Source: Faucicola osloensis_B (GTDB lineage Bacteria; Pseudomonadota; Gammaproteobacteria; Pseudomonadales; Moraxellaceae). Taken from it: a stretch of DNA of 64,000 nucleotides. Positions 35,969 through 44,861 of the stretch are shown piece after piece (positions within the stretch are counted from its first letter, which is position 1; each line of letters opens with the position of its first letter). Below the pieces are notes generated by a model. That model was not told where the DNA came from, ran no database searches, and saw only the letters and a program-made list of their open reading frames with translations. The DNA lies in assembly GCA_964211495.1 (NCBI GenBank), contig CAXORL010000001.1, forward strand, positions 372,001-436,000, in the 5' to 3' direction. Position numbers and translations under genes: made by a program.

Positions 35969-36361
35969 ATGATTAAACTGGGCAACATCAGTCAAGCTAT
36001 GATAGGCATGCTGTTAATGGGCGTCACCGTGAGTGGTATCGCTGAAGATAAAAATAACGATACTATCGCAATCGATATGTCAGAATTATCGACCACCAAA
36101 GAAGAAGTGGCGGTATTACAAGTGTTGTCAGAAATCTGCCCACCCATGCTGAATAAGTCGCAACAGACAGGGTTTAACACCGCTTATAATGTCGAGCTAA
36201 AAAAATTAATGCCGACGATCAGCGATCCTCGTTTAGCGGTGCAATACTTGTCCTCTCAGCAAGATTACAAGCAAATTTTGAATGAAACCCGCCAATGGAC
36301 ACTCAGTTATCCAAAAGCGGAGAATCTTGAATTGTGCAAAGACCTTGCCAACAGTAAATAA
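35969..36361 (+). CDS. Small secreted protein, function unknown (Moraxellaceae type)
   Basis: The 130-residue protein starts with a signal peptide (MIGMLLMGVTVSGIAEDK, cleavage near GIA-ED). The mature part is about 105 residues, mainly helical, with two cysteines (EICPP and LELCKD) that could form a disulfide. It resembles a small family of uncharacterised Moraxella and Acinetobacter periplasmic proteins in style. I cannot name a function. It lies alone between trmO and the carboxypeptidase and has its own strong terminator. AGGACACCGT precedes the ATG. Confidence 0.7.
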   Translation: MIKLGNISQAMIGMLLMGVTVSGIAEDKNNDTIAIDMSELSTTKEEVAVLQVLSEICPPMLNKSQQTGFNTAYNVELKKLMPTISDPRLAVQYLSSQQDYKQILNETRQWTLSYPKAENLELCKDLANSK

Positions 36362-36387
36362 TAATTATAAGTCAACCTACGCTATAC

Positions 36388-36414
36388 ACCCCCTAAATTA
36401 TTTAGGGGGTTTTA
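36388..36414 (+). terminator. Terminator after the small secreted protein
   Basis: ACCCCCTAAA (36388-36397) and TTTAGGGGGT (36401-36410) form a perfect 10-bp stem with a 3-base loop, followed by T-run. Confidence 0.92.
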
Positions 36415-36546
36415 TTTATGATAAATCGTTGATTTTTAGACTGAATAGAGTGTTGAATCATGATTTTTTTTGCTAATATAGGCAATTTGTTTTACCAAGC
36501 GTCCAAGCAAACAGGTCGCATTTGATTTGAGCCAAGAGTGAGTGAG

Positions 36547-37725
36547 ATGAAAGCAATCGTAATACCGCAATATACCCAACGTCTGATGGTCGGCACCTTT
36601 GTCGCCGCCAGCTTTTTTGCCACAACTGTACAGGCAAATGCCGCCATACAACAGCCTGAACTAGACAATTCTGCTTTTATCCTAATTGACTATGATACGG
36701 GTACGGTATTGGCTCAAAAAAATGCCGCTCAGCCATTCCCACCTGCGTCATTGACCAAAATGATGACCAGTTACATCATTGAGCAGCGGCTGCTATCAGG
36801 GGCATTAAAAGAAAACGAACCCATCCTCATGACCCCTGAAGCTTGGTGTAAAGGCTCAAGTGAAGAGTCTTGTATGTATGTCCCCGTCAATACAACCGCC
36901 CCTGTGATTGATATGTTAAAAGGTATTATTATCCAATCGGGTAATGATGCATCAAAAGCGATGGCACAGCACATTGGCGGTAGCGAAACCACGTTTGCAG
37001 ATTTGATGAATGAAGAAGCCAAAAAAATTGGCATGACCCATACCCATTTTATGAATGCGACCGGTATGCCACAAGAAGGTCATCAAGCGTCTGCCGAAGA
37101 TTTGGCGAAACTCGCCCAAGCGATTATCAAGAACAGCAAAAAGTATTATCCCATCTATAGCCAAAAACAATTTACTTATAATGGCATCACCCAAGGCAAC
37201 CGCAATGCGCTGTTGTTCACCGATCCAACGGTAGACGGTCTAAAAACAGGGCATACCGACGAAGCAGGTTACTGTCTAGTAGCGTCGAGTAAACGCGGTG
37301 ATATGCGCCTGATTTCAGTGATTATGGGTACTAAAAGCGTTCAAGAGCGCGCAGACCAATCGCGTAACTTACTCAACTGGGGATTCAGTAACTTTGCTAC
37401 TAAAATTGCCGCCCCAGCACAAAAAAACTACGGCAGCGTGCCAGTCAACTTCGGTGCTGTCGATAAAGTCAACGTCGTCAGCAAAGGCAATTTACAAGTA
37501 TTAGTGCCAAAGTTGGATCAAGAAAAAATCAGCACCGTGGTCAATTTGCCAGCCGATGTTAAAGCGCCGTTAGCGCAGGGGCAAGAAGTGGGTAAGCTGG
37601 TTGCTATGCTCAATGGTAAACCTGTGGCGTCTGTCCCACTGGTCGCTGAGACCCAAGTTCAAGAAGCAGGAATTTTTAAACGTATGTGGCAACATATCGT
37701 GGTGTTTTTTAAAGGTTTATTTTAA
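36547..37725 (+). CDS. dacC: D-alanyl-D-alanine carboxypeptidase (PBP5/6 family, DacC/DacA-like)
   Basis: This 392-residue periplasmic enzyme has a signal peptide ending near VQANA. The active-site motifs are SxxK at S68-K71 (ASLTKMM), SxN in IQSGNDASK and KTG in GLKTGHTDEAGY. The PBP5 C-terminal domain (from about 290) follows, with a terminal amphipathic helix FKRMWQHIVVFFKGLF that anchors the protein to the inner membrane. It trims the terminal D-Ala from peptidoglycan pentapeptides. ATG 36547 was taken over GTG 36538 because a purine-rich GAGTGAG precedes it. Confidence 0.94.
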   Translation: MKAIVIPQYTQRLMVGTFVAASFFATTVQANAAIQQPELDNSAFILIDYDTGTVLAQKNAAQPFPPASLTKMMTSYIIEQRLLSGALKENEPILMTPEAWCKGSSEESCMYVPVNTTAPVIDMLKGIIIQSGNDASKAMAQHIGGSETTFADLMNEEAKKIGMTHTHFMNATGMPQEGHQASAEDLAKLAQAIIKNSKKYYPIYSQKQFTYNGITQGNRNALLFTDPTVDGLKTGHTDEAGYCLVASSKRGDMRLISVIMGTKSVQERADQSRNLLNWGFSNFATKIAAPAQKNYGSVPVNFGAVDKVNVVSKGNLQVLVPKLDQEKISTVVNLPADVKAPLAQGQEVGKLVAMLNGKPVASVPLVAETQVQEAGIFKRMWQHIVVFFKGLF

Positions 37726-37750
37726 TTTACAAAGAAAAATCACAAAGAGA

Positions 37751-37783
37751 AAAACCCTTCACATGAAACGAAGGGTTTTTTTT
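37751..37783. terminator. Bidirectional terminator between dacC and the sensor kinase
   Basis: AAAACCCTTC (37751-37760) pairs with GAAGGGTTTT (37770-37779), followed by further T. A TTTAACTCAAA duplication (37781 and 37793) follows and includes the kinase stop codon. Confidence 0.88.
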
Positions 37784-37793
37784 AACTCAAATT

Positions 37794-39644
37794 TTAACTC
37801 AAAATATGGGACAGCTCTTTAATATATTGATCGGGTGTATCGTCTATTACTTCTTTTTTGACAAAATAATCAACCCCAGCTATTTTTAGCAGTTCAATGG
37901 TATGCGGATTTAACGCTTTGGTGTCATAAACACAAATAATGGTGACTCTGCCTTTTTGTTCAAGCTCACGAAATTTGCTGACAAAGTCTAATATCACTTG
38001 ATAATGAATATTTCGGGAGATAAACAGCGCATCCACCGTATGAGAGGACAAATAATCTTCAAGAAGTTCGTTACTGGTAAAGGCCTCAACTTTAGCACCG
38101 GCATTTTCCATGCGTTTGGCTTTTTCGTATAAATCTTCATAGTGATACCAAACGACAATATGTTTATTTATCAATAAATTGCGCTCATAATTGTGTTTGC
38201 AATCTTTTAGCAGTAGCGATACCTGAAAATTGGTACCCACATCAGGTTCACTAGTAACTGTGATGCCGCCTTTCATCAGTGCTAAGAGTTTTTTCACCAA
38301 AAATAATCCTGCAGAATTAGTTGATGAGGAATGCTTTACTTCAGGATTAATTTGGAAAAAAGGTTCAAAAATTAGCTCTAAATATTCCTTTGCAATGCCT
38401 ATGCCGGTGTCTTCAATCTGCAGCATCCACCGTACTTGCGTTTGTAAATGTTGCAACTGCGAGGTGATTGTTATGCTGCCTTTATCGGTAAATTTAATCG
38501 CATTTTCTACCAATGAGCTAATAATTAGAGTGATTTTTTGAACATCGCCTTCTAGGACATAGTCGGCATGATAGGGCTTTGCCTTTAACGTGATATTTTT
38601 CTCGGCCGCCAGAGGCTGATAATCATTGACAATTTGGGTAATTAACCCCGTTGGACTAAATTGGTAGGCGCTGACGCCTGCTTGACCTTTATCGATACGG
38701 TTAATTTGGATGATTTGATCCAGCTTAGCATTCAAATCATCTTTACCCAAACTAATAATTTCAACGGCATCTTTTTGCTCAGCGCTGATATATTGATTGT
38801 GTAATAGCTGTAGACCCGATTCTATACGACTCACGGAGGATTTGAATTCATGAATCAAAATATTTTCAAATTTTGAGCTATGCTCAAGCTGTTTAAATTG
38901 GGTCTGTTCAAGGTCATTTTTTTCTTGGCGCAGGGTGGCGATTTGGTCAATTTGCGCCTTGCGCTTGTTGATCAAATACACCAAGGCTTTCTCAAACACC
39001 CAAGCCTCATTACTTTTTGGTAGCTGATACGCGTCTGCCTGTGAAAACTCATCTTGCAAAATTTGATGGCTTAAGTCTTCAAGTTCTGGCAAACGATTGG
39101 TTAAATTTTGCACCTTCTGCACCACAAACCACAAATTTAGCAGCGCAATAAATGATAGCACAAGCATTAACGGTAAATGTTGCCAAAACCATTGATAACG
39201 AATGGTTTGTAGGTCAAGGGTAAGATTACTATAGCCAATTAGCTGGTTTACTTTAGTGTTTTTTTGATTGGGCGTTAATTTTAACAAATTGATTTTAACA
39301 GGTTCGCTCAATCCGTAATAGCGCTCAAAAAGCACTTCAGTAACTTTAATGGGATGCGTGATTGGATGCTGCTGCTGATCAAATGGAAAAAACACAATGC
39401 TTTCGTACTGTGGCATTTCGCTTAACAGTTTGTCAATGCTAGCGGTTGTCACACTGTTAGGATTGCTGGCAGTAGACTGGGCAAGTAGATAATTTATCTT
39501 ACTGGCCTGTTTGATTTCAGATTGCACCGTTTGGGTCAAGTCGACTAAGGTATAAATCACAAGGCAAATAAATAAGACCAATAAAAAGGGTATCGCAACG
39601 ATACGCTTTACCCCAATTTGATACCCTAACGTCTTCTGTGCCAT
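37794..39644 (-). CDS. Orphan sensor histidine kinase with C-terminal degenerate receiver domain
   Basis: The 616-residue protein has membrane segments at about 15-34 and 157-175 bracketing a periplasmic sensor region of about 120 residues. A coiled region (about 225-255) follows. The kinase H-box is NILIHEFKSSVSRIES with H265; the usual proline after the histidine is missing. The ATP domain has N381 (LVENAIKF) and the G1 box EDTGIGIA at 411-418, with a diverged G2 (SAGLFLV). Residues about 494-616 look like a receiver domain whose acidic pair is replaced (VVWYHYED) and whose phospho-acceptor position is Ser (ALFIS543), while the Lys (DYFVKK) remains. No response regulator gene is adjacent. 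The signal is unknown. Confidence 0.83.
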   Translation of the reverse strand: MAQKTLGYQIGVKRIVAIPFLLVLFICLVIYTLVDLTQTVQSEIKQASKINYLLAQSTASNPNSVTTASIDKLLSEMPQYESIVFFPFDQQQHPITHPIKVTEVLFERYYGLSEPVKINLLKLTPNQKNTKVNQLIGYSNLTLDLQTIRYQWFWQHLPLMLVLSFIALLNLWFVVQKVQNLTNRLPELEDLSHQILQDEFSQADAYQLPKSNEAWVFEKALVYLINKRKAQIDQIATLRQEKNDLEQTQFKQLEHSSKFENILIHEFKSSVSRIESGLQLLHNQYISAEQKDAVEIISLGKDDLNAKLDQIIQINRIDKGQAGVSAYQFSPTGLITQIVNDYQPLAAEKNITLKAKPYHADYVLEGDVQKITLIISSLVENAIKFTDKGSITITSQLQHLQTQVRWMLQIEDTGIGIAKEYLELIFEPFFQINPEVKHSSSTNSAGLFLVKKLLALMKGGITVTSEPDVGTNFQVSLLLKDCKHNYERNLLINKHIVVWYHYEDLYEKAKRMENAGAKVEAFTSNELLEDYLSSHTVDALFISRNIHYQVILDFVSKFRELEQKGRVTIICVYDTKALNPHTIELLKIAGVDYFVKKEVIDDTPDQYIKELSHILS

Positions 39645-39680
39645 TCACTCATCCCTTAAAACGCCAATCTTAACATCGCC

Positions 39681-41084
39681 TTAACGTTTTTTGCCGCGTT
39701 TTTTGAATTTTTGCACCTCTCGACGTTTACGTTCTTTTTGCGCATCCGTCATGGTATTGGTGCGACCTGCATAAGGGTTGGCGTTTTGCTTAAACTCAAC
39801 CCGAATCGGGGTGCCTTCAAGCTTGAATACTTTGCGAAATTCGTTTTCTAGGTAACGACGATAACTGTTTGGCACTTGGCTGGTCTGATTGCCATGAATC
39901 ACAATAATCGGTGGATTATGACCGCCCAAATGCGCAAAGCGTAATTTAATGCGTCGCCCGCCCACCATGGGGGGCTGGTGTGCAGTAACCGCATCTTGCA
40001 GAATTTGGGTCAGGCGACTGGTGGAAATATCAAACATTGCCGCATCATAGGCACGGTGAATCGATGGGTAAAGATTGCCAACGCCCGTCCCATGAAGCGC
40101 AGAGATTAAATGCACTTTTACATAAGGGATAAAGTTAAAACGTCGATCCATTTCAATTTTGACAAAATTCTTTTGGTCTTGGTCCAGCCCGTCCCATTTA
40201 TTGATGGCAAGCACCATCGCACGACCTGCTTCTAAGGCGTAGCCCAACAAGTTCAAATCCTGATCGGTAATGCCTTCTTGCGCATCAATAACCACGATGA
40301 CCACATGGGCATCTTTGATGGCTTGCAAGGTTTTGACCACAGAAAATTTTTCAACTTTTTCATCAATACGGCCACGGCGACGCACGCCCGCGGTATCAAT
40401 CAACACATAATGTCTGTTGTCACGCTCATAAGGGATATAAATACTATCGCGGGTGGTACCTGGCATATCAAAAACTACCACGCGTTCTTCACCGAGCAAG
40501 CGATTGACAAGCGTAGATTTGCCGACGTTGGGTCTGCCAATGATGGCGATACGTAAACCATCAGGTGCTTGTTCTTCTTGGTCATCGGTGGGCATATTGG
40601 CAGTGACGGCTTCTAATAAATTGCCGACCCCACGTCCGTGACTGGCTGCCATGGAAAATGGCTCACCAAAACCTAACGCATAAAATTCATGAATCGCCGC
40701 TTCATGGACGCCATCCATTTTATTGGCGGCTAAAAACACGGGCTTGCCAAGGGTGTGAAGCTGTTTGGCAATGACTTCATCAGCGCCTGTGATACCTGCG
40801 CGGCTATCAACCACAAATACAATGATATCTGCTTCATGGATAGCGGTATGCGATTGGTGCGACATATAATCATCAATGGTGCCTTCACCTTCATCCACTT
40901 CGCCAATACCACCGGTATCGATGACGATAAAGGATTTTTCTTCAAAGGTTGCATCGCCATATTGACGGTCGCGGGTAAGACCTGCCAAATCAGCAACCAA
41001 GGCTTGACGACTGCGGGTCAACTGATTAAATAGGGTGGACTTGCCAACGTTCGGACGGCCAATCAAGGCAACAACTGGTTTCAT
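39681..41084 (-). CDS. der: Ribosome-associated GTPase Der (EngA)
   Basis: This 467-residue protein has the tandem G domains unique to Der: GRPNVGKSTLFN near residue 9 and GRPNVGKSTLVN near 190, each with DTGG/DTAG and NKMD/NKWD motifs. A C-terminal KH-like domain ends in a very basic tail (KKRGKKR). Der is essential for 50S subunit assembly. ATG 41084 (MKPVVALIG) with GGA 9 nt upstream is preferred over 41108. It follows bamB, as in many gammaproteobacteria, across a 200-bp spacer with a 16-bp tandem repeat. Confidence 0.96.
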   Translation of the reverse strand: MKPVVALIGRPNVGKSTLFNQLTRSRQALVADLAGLTRDRQYGDATFEEKSFIVIDTGGIGEVDEGEGTIDDYMSHQSHTAIHEADIIVFVVDSRAGITGADEVIAKQLHTLGKPVFLAANKMDGVHEAAIHEFYALGFGEPFSMAASHGRGVGNLLEAVTANMPTDDQEEQAPDGLRIAIIGRPNVGKSTLVNRLLGEERVVVFDMPGTTRDSIYIPYERDNRHYVLIDTAGVRRRGRIDEKVEKFSVVKTLQAIKDAHVVIVVIDAQEGITDQDLNLLGYALEAGRAMVLAINKWDGLDQDQKNFVKIEMDRRFNFIPYVKVHLISALHGTGVGNLYPSIHRAYDAAMFDISTSRLTQILQDAVTAHQPPMVGGRRIKLRFAHLGGHNPPIIVIHGNQTSQVPNSYRRYLENEFRKVFKLEGTPIRVEFKQNANPYAGRTNTMTDAQKERKRREVQKFKKRGKKR

Positions 41085-41110
41085 AAATTTAATTTCCAAA
41101 ATTTTCAAAA

Positions 41111-41142
41111 AGCAAGATTTTCAACAAGCAAGATTTTCAACA
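41111..41142. repeat. 16-bp tandem repeat upstream of der
   Basis: AGCAAGATTTTCAACA occurs twice without mismatch (41111-41126 and 41127-41142), 27 bp upstream of the der start codon, in the spacer between der and bamB. Confidence 0.9.
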
Positions 41143-41285
41143 AGCTTGAAAAATTCATTATTTCTATAACTTAACAAACCCAACATCGCGCTGCAATGCT
41201 GGGTTGTCATTTAAACTCACACTTTTATCAGTATGGGCTGCTCATCCACTTACCAAAACTGCTAAATGCGTGAACAGTTTAACAA

Positions 41286-42527
41286 TTAACGATTTACTTG
41301 CCAAACACTAAATGCGCCATTTGCGCTTTGGGCAATCAAACGGTTATTGATAAACTGTAATACCGCCACATCGGATTTAGCTTGTTTTCTGTCAACCAGT
41401 GCCCCTGACGCGCGGTCATATACATGCAAATAACCCATAGCATCACCAACCACCACATAGTTGCCGATACTCACCGCGTTACTTAAGCCACGATAAGACA
41501 AATCATCGGTTTGCCAATTAACCGTGCCTGTCATTTTATCCATCGCCACCAATTCGCCATCGAGCGAAGTGGCGTAAACTTGGCTAGCATCTGTGCCGAC
41601 TGATTTTAGGCTCGCCAACTCTTTGACAAAACTTAGCTGCTGGGAAGCCATATCAGCAGCGACTAACTGACCGCTATAAGACACAACATACAACATATTG
41701 CCATCTAGTACGGGGGTGGCGTCCACATCAGAAATTTTTTCGATATCACTACTGCCTTTGCTGATACCAAAACGTTTTGACCAAATGGGTACGCCATTAT
41801 CGATGTTTAAAGCATGGATACGACCATCGGCTGTCGAAACCAGCACCGTATTGCGATTGAACAAAATCGGCGTGGCACTACCGCGAACGCTTAAATTTGG
41901 ATTTTGGGTGTTAAAAGTCCAAATAGGCGAGCCAGACTCAAGCGACAGCGCACTAATTTTACCATCATTGCCAAGCGTAATGACACGGTTTTGGCTGATG
42001 AGGGCAGGGGATAGGGTTACGGTGTCTAAAGGCGTTTTCCAAATAACTTTGCCAGTTGCTCTGTCTAACGCAATGATGACCCCTTTGCTGTCACTAACTA
42101 CGGCTACGCGAGATTGTTCATCTAGCGCCACCCCTGACATTAGGCCTTGTTTGAGCTTGATGCTCCAAAGCGCTTTGCCTTGCCCATCAAACGCTTGCAC
42201 GCTACCGTCTGCTAACGCATTCACATAGCCATTGTTGTCATACGCCACGCGAAAGGCGGTAGGTTGCTGGCTAATGGTGGTTTTATTGCGCAAATTGCCA
42301 AAGCGTTGGCTAACTTTTGTATTACTGCCTTGACTAAATAGCGGAGAGATCACATTTTGACTGCTAGCGAGTTTCACAAGTGCGGCAGGTTTATGGACAT
42401 TGTCAGATTTTTTTAATTTGTCACAACCTGTCAGGGTCATCGCTACCACCAAGGCGGTTGCAACTACGGCAGGTTTCATTAAGTTTGTTGATAAGGGTGT
42501 CGATTTTGTTGTTGTTATGGTAGTCAT
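41286..42527 (-). CDS. bamB: Outer-membrane assembly lipoprotein BamB (YfgL)
   Basis: The 413-residue protein has a lipoprotein signal ending in LTGC and then an eight-bladed beta-propeller built from PQQ-like repeats (GKALWSIKL, GKVIWKTPLDT, GSPIWTFNTQN, GVPIWSKRFG, GTVNWQTDDL). BamB is an accessory lipoprotein of the BAM complex that inserts outer-membrane barrels. The first ATG (42527) leaves a 16-residue Thr/Ser-rich extension before the hydrophobic stretch; ATG 42479 would be a more usual lipoprotein start but lacks a Shine-Dalgarno. It sits between the YfgM-like gene and der, the conserved order. Confidence 0.93.
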   Translation of the reverse strand: MTTITTTKSTPLSTNLMKPAVVATALVVAMTLTGCDKLKKSDNVHKPAALVKLASSQNVISPLFSQGSNTKVSQRFGNLRNKTTISQQPTAFRVAYDNNGYVNALADGSVQAFDGQGKALWSIKLKQGLMSGVALDEQSRVAVVSDSKGVIIALDRATGKVIWKTPLDTVTLSPALISQNRVITLGNDGKISALSLESGSPIWTFNTQNPNLSVRGSATPILFNRNTVLVSTADGRIHALNIDNGVPIWSKRFGISKGSSDIEKISDVDATPVLDGNMLYVVSYSGQLVAADMASQQLSFVKELASLKSVGTDASQVYATSLDGELVAMDKMTGTVNWQTDDLSYRGLSNAVSIGNYVVVGDAMGYLHVYDRASGALVDRKQAKSDVAVLQFINNRLIAQSANGAFSVWQVNR

Positions 42528-42615
42528 TGTTTATCTCGTAACGTATGGTGAAGTTTAAAATGTTGTCATTTAAAAGTTTTGTCAGGTTAAGATTTTTTGC
42601 CTAATTTGCACGTAC

Positions 42616-43449
42616 CTATTTTATGCTTGAGGCAATAGCGGGCGCAGATGCGGCGGCGGCTGCAGTATTTTCAGCTTGGGTAGGTGCTTGGGTAGGCTTA
42701 GAGAGTACGCCACCTGTTAAATCAGGTTGTTTGACGCTTAGGCCTAGGCTTTCCATTTTGATACGCAGCAATGCACGGTCTTGTGGGTTTGGGTTGTTTT
42801 GATTACGTTGTTCAATCAATTGCCAAGCCTTTTGGTAATGAGTAGCAGCTGCTTTTTTATCGCCTTGTTGGTTGGCAATGTCCCCCAAAATCTCAAGTTT
42901 ACTGGCTTCAAAGGCAGCGGGTAAGGGGCTTTGCAAGCGTTTTTGTGCCGCATCCGCTTGATTGTCCGACAACAGCACTTGTGCTTGGCGCAAAATGGCA
43001 ATGGCTTTTAGCCCATCATCCTTGAGCGTTAACTGAGATGCTTTTTGTAGCGTTGCCGCCGCCGCTTTTAAATCATTTTTATCGGTTTGCTGTTTGGCTT
43101 GCAGCATCAAGGCTTGCCATGTATAAACCGAATTATCATGTTTAGCCACAAATTCATCCAAGTCTTTGTCCAAATTGGTTTGCGCCGTAGCCAGCTGCGC
43201 TTGTGCTTTAGTATCGCTGGCAGCTTGGGTGGTTAGGGTGTCAATGTTGTTTTGGTCGCTTTGAATTTTGGCAAAATCGTTCGCCGCTGCGGTATCTATA
43301 TTGCCGCCATGCTTTTGCCAGTAAGTCCAGCCAAAATAACCCGCTAATACCAACATAATGGCGGATAAAATATAGCCACCATATTGTTTAAGCGCGCCTA
43401 AGGATTGCTGTTCATCATTTACTAGCTTAGGTTGTACGTCTTTAACCAT
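42616..43449 (-). CDS. YfgM-like TPR membrane protein
   Basis: This 277-residue protein has a short cytoplasmic N-terminus, one membrane anchor (GGYILSAIMLVLAGYFGWTYW, shown in part) and a periplasmic region with tetratricopeptide-like helices (about 60-230), ending in an Ala/Pro/Thr-rich tail. It resembles YfgM/DUF2133, an ancillary SecYEG-associated protein that helps periplasmic chaperones. The N-terminal NDEQQSLGALKQYGGYI is characteristic. It lies between hisS and bamB, exactly as yfgM does in E. coli. Confidence 0.88.
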   Translation of the reverse strand: MVKDVQPKLVNDEQQSLGALKQYGGYILSAIMLVLAGYFGWTYWQKHGGNIDTAAANDFAKIQSDQNNIDTLTTQAASDTKAQAQLATAQTNLDKDLDEFVAKHDNSVYTWQALMLQAKQQTDKNDLKAAAATLQKASQLTLKDDGLKAIAILRQAQVLLSDNQADAAQKRLQSPLPAAFEASKLEILGDIANQQGDKKAAATHYQKAWQLIEQRNQNNPNPQDRALLRIKMESLGLSVKQPDLTGGVLSKPTQAPTQAENTAAAAASAPAIASSIK

Positions 43450-43514
43450 TACATAAAGCCTTTCAAAAAATTACTGATATAAGTTACCCATCAAATTTGG
43501 CGCAATCAGATAGA

Positions 43515-44813
43515 TTAGATAAAATCTGGATTTTCGCTAAAGAGCGTGTCACTCGCGACCGTAATTTGGTCACCAGTTGCCATTTTTTTGATGGTAATTT
43601 GCTGGCTGGCGACTTCATCTTGCGCGATAATCACTGACAATTGCGCACCTGATTTGTCGGCTTTTTTCATTTGCGCTTTTAAACTCGTGGCACTCGCCAT
43701 TTTCACGCGAAGATTTGAACGTCGTGTACGTAGCTCATGGGCAAATTTGATGGCATCGGTGTAAACATCAGGATGGGCGACCACAAATACATCACAGGCC
43801 GGCGTTGCGTCAAATGGATGCACCTTTTGCATGAGTAACAGCAAACGCTCAAGCCCCATGGCAAAACCTACAGCAGGCTCAGAAGCAGCTGTTTTATCAC
43901 TGCCAATGGATTTGATTTGTCCGATAAGACCGTCATAACGACCCCCAGCACATACCGTCGCTTGGCTACCCAACTGGTCAGTCGTCCATTCAAATACGGT
44001 TTTATTGTAATAATCTAAACCGCGTACCAGTTTTGGATTAATGACAAAATTGATGCCGACTGCTTTAAGATACTGTTGCAAGGCTTCAAAATGCTGCTGG
44101 CTTGCTGCCCCCAAAAAGTCAGCAAGCTTTGGGGCGTTCTCTAAAATTTGTTGGGTATTTTTATCTTTGCTATCTAAAATGCGTAGTGGGTTAGTGGTTA
44201 AGCGGCGCTGACTATCTTCATCCAATTGAGATTTTTTATCGGTTAAAAAATCCACCAAGGCTTGGCGATACGCCAGTCGTTCTTCTATCTCACCCAAGCT
44301 ATTAATCTCAAGTTGAACCACATCTAAAATACCCAATTTTTGCCACATTTGGTAAGTCATGATAATGAGCTCAGCATCGGCATCCGCTAATTCACTGCCA
44401 AAACTCTCAACCCCTAATTGGTGAAACTGACGATAACGGCCTTTTTGCGGTTGTTCATAGCGAAACATAGGACCAATGTACCAAAGTTTTGGATTGTCAC
44501 CCCGCAATAAGTTATGCTCCACCACGGCACGTACCGCGCCTGCCGTACCTTCAGGGCGTAGTGTCAATGCCGTAGGTGGGTTGGATTTGTCATAAAAGCT
44601 ATACATTTCCTTTTCGACAATGTCAGTGGCATCGCCAATCGCACGGGCAAATAGCTGGGTTTCTTCAACGATTGGGATGCGAATTTGCTCAAAGCCAAAT
44701 TGATTGAGCACATCGATAAGGCTGCTTTCAAGTTGGCGCCATTCGTTCGATGGGCGCGTAGATTCTGTCTCAATATGTAAGATATCATTAAAACCTTTAA
44801 TGGATTTTAACAT
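43515..44813 (-). CDS. hisS: Histidyl-tRNA synthetase
   Basis: This 432-residue class II synthetase has motif 2 FRYEQPQKGRYRQFHQ, the histidine-specific LVRGLDYYNKTVFEW and AGGRYDGLI, motif 3 VGFAMGLERLLLL, and the C-terminal anticodon-binding domain. It attaches histidine to tRNA-His. ATG 44813 (MLKSIKGFND) is favoured by GGGA 8 nt upstream and by family length; an earlier ATG lies at 44831. It is downstream of ispG across a 48-nt gap. Confidence 0.96.
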   Translation of the reverse strand: MLKSIKGFNDILHIETESTRPSNEWRQLESSLIDVLNQFGFEQIRIPIVEETQLFARAIGDATDIVEKEMYSFYDKSNPPTALTLRPEGTAGAVRAVVEHNLLRGDNPKLWYIGPMFRYEQPQKGRYRQFHQLGVESFGSELADADAELIIMTYQMWQKLGILDVVQLEINSLGEIEERLAYRQALVDFLTDKKSQLDEDSQRRLTTNPLRILDSKDKNTQQILENAPKLADFLGAASQQHFEALQQYLKAVGINFVINPKLVRGLDYYNKTVFEWTTDQLGSQATVCAGGRYDGLIGQIKSIGSDKTAASEPAVGFAMGLERLLLLMQKVHPFDATPACDVFVVAHPDVYTDAIKFAHELRTRRSNLRVKMASATSLKAQMKKADKSGAQLSVIIAQDEVASQQITIKKMATGDQITVASDTLFSENPDFI

Positions 44814-44861
44814 GGTCAATTTCCCAAACAATGCAAATTAAAAAAATAAACGACACAAAAA

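Noticed and set aside
41698..42228. 176-aa plus-strand ORF
   Set aside because: Antisense shadow of bamB with no motif.
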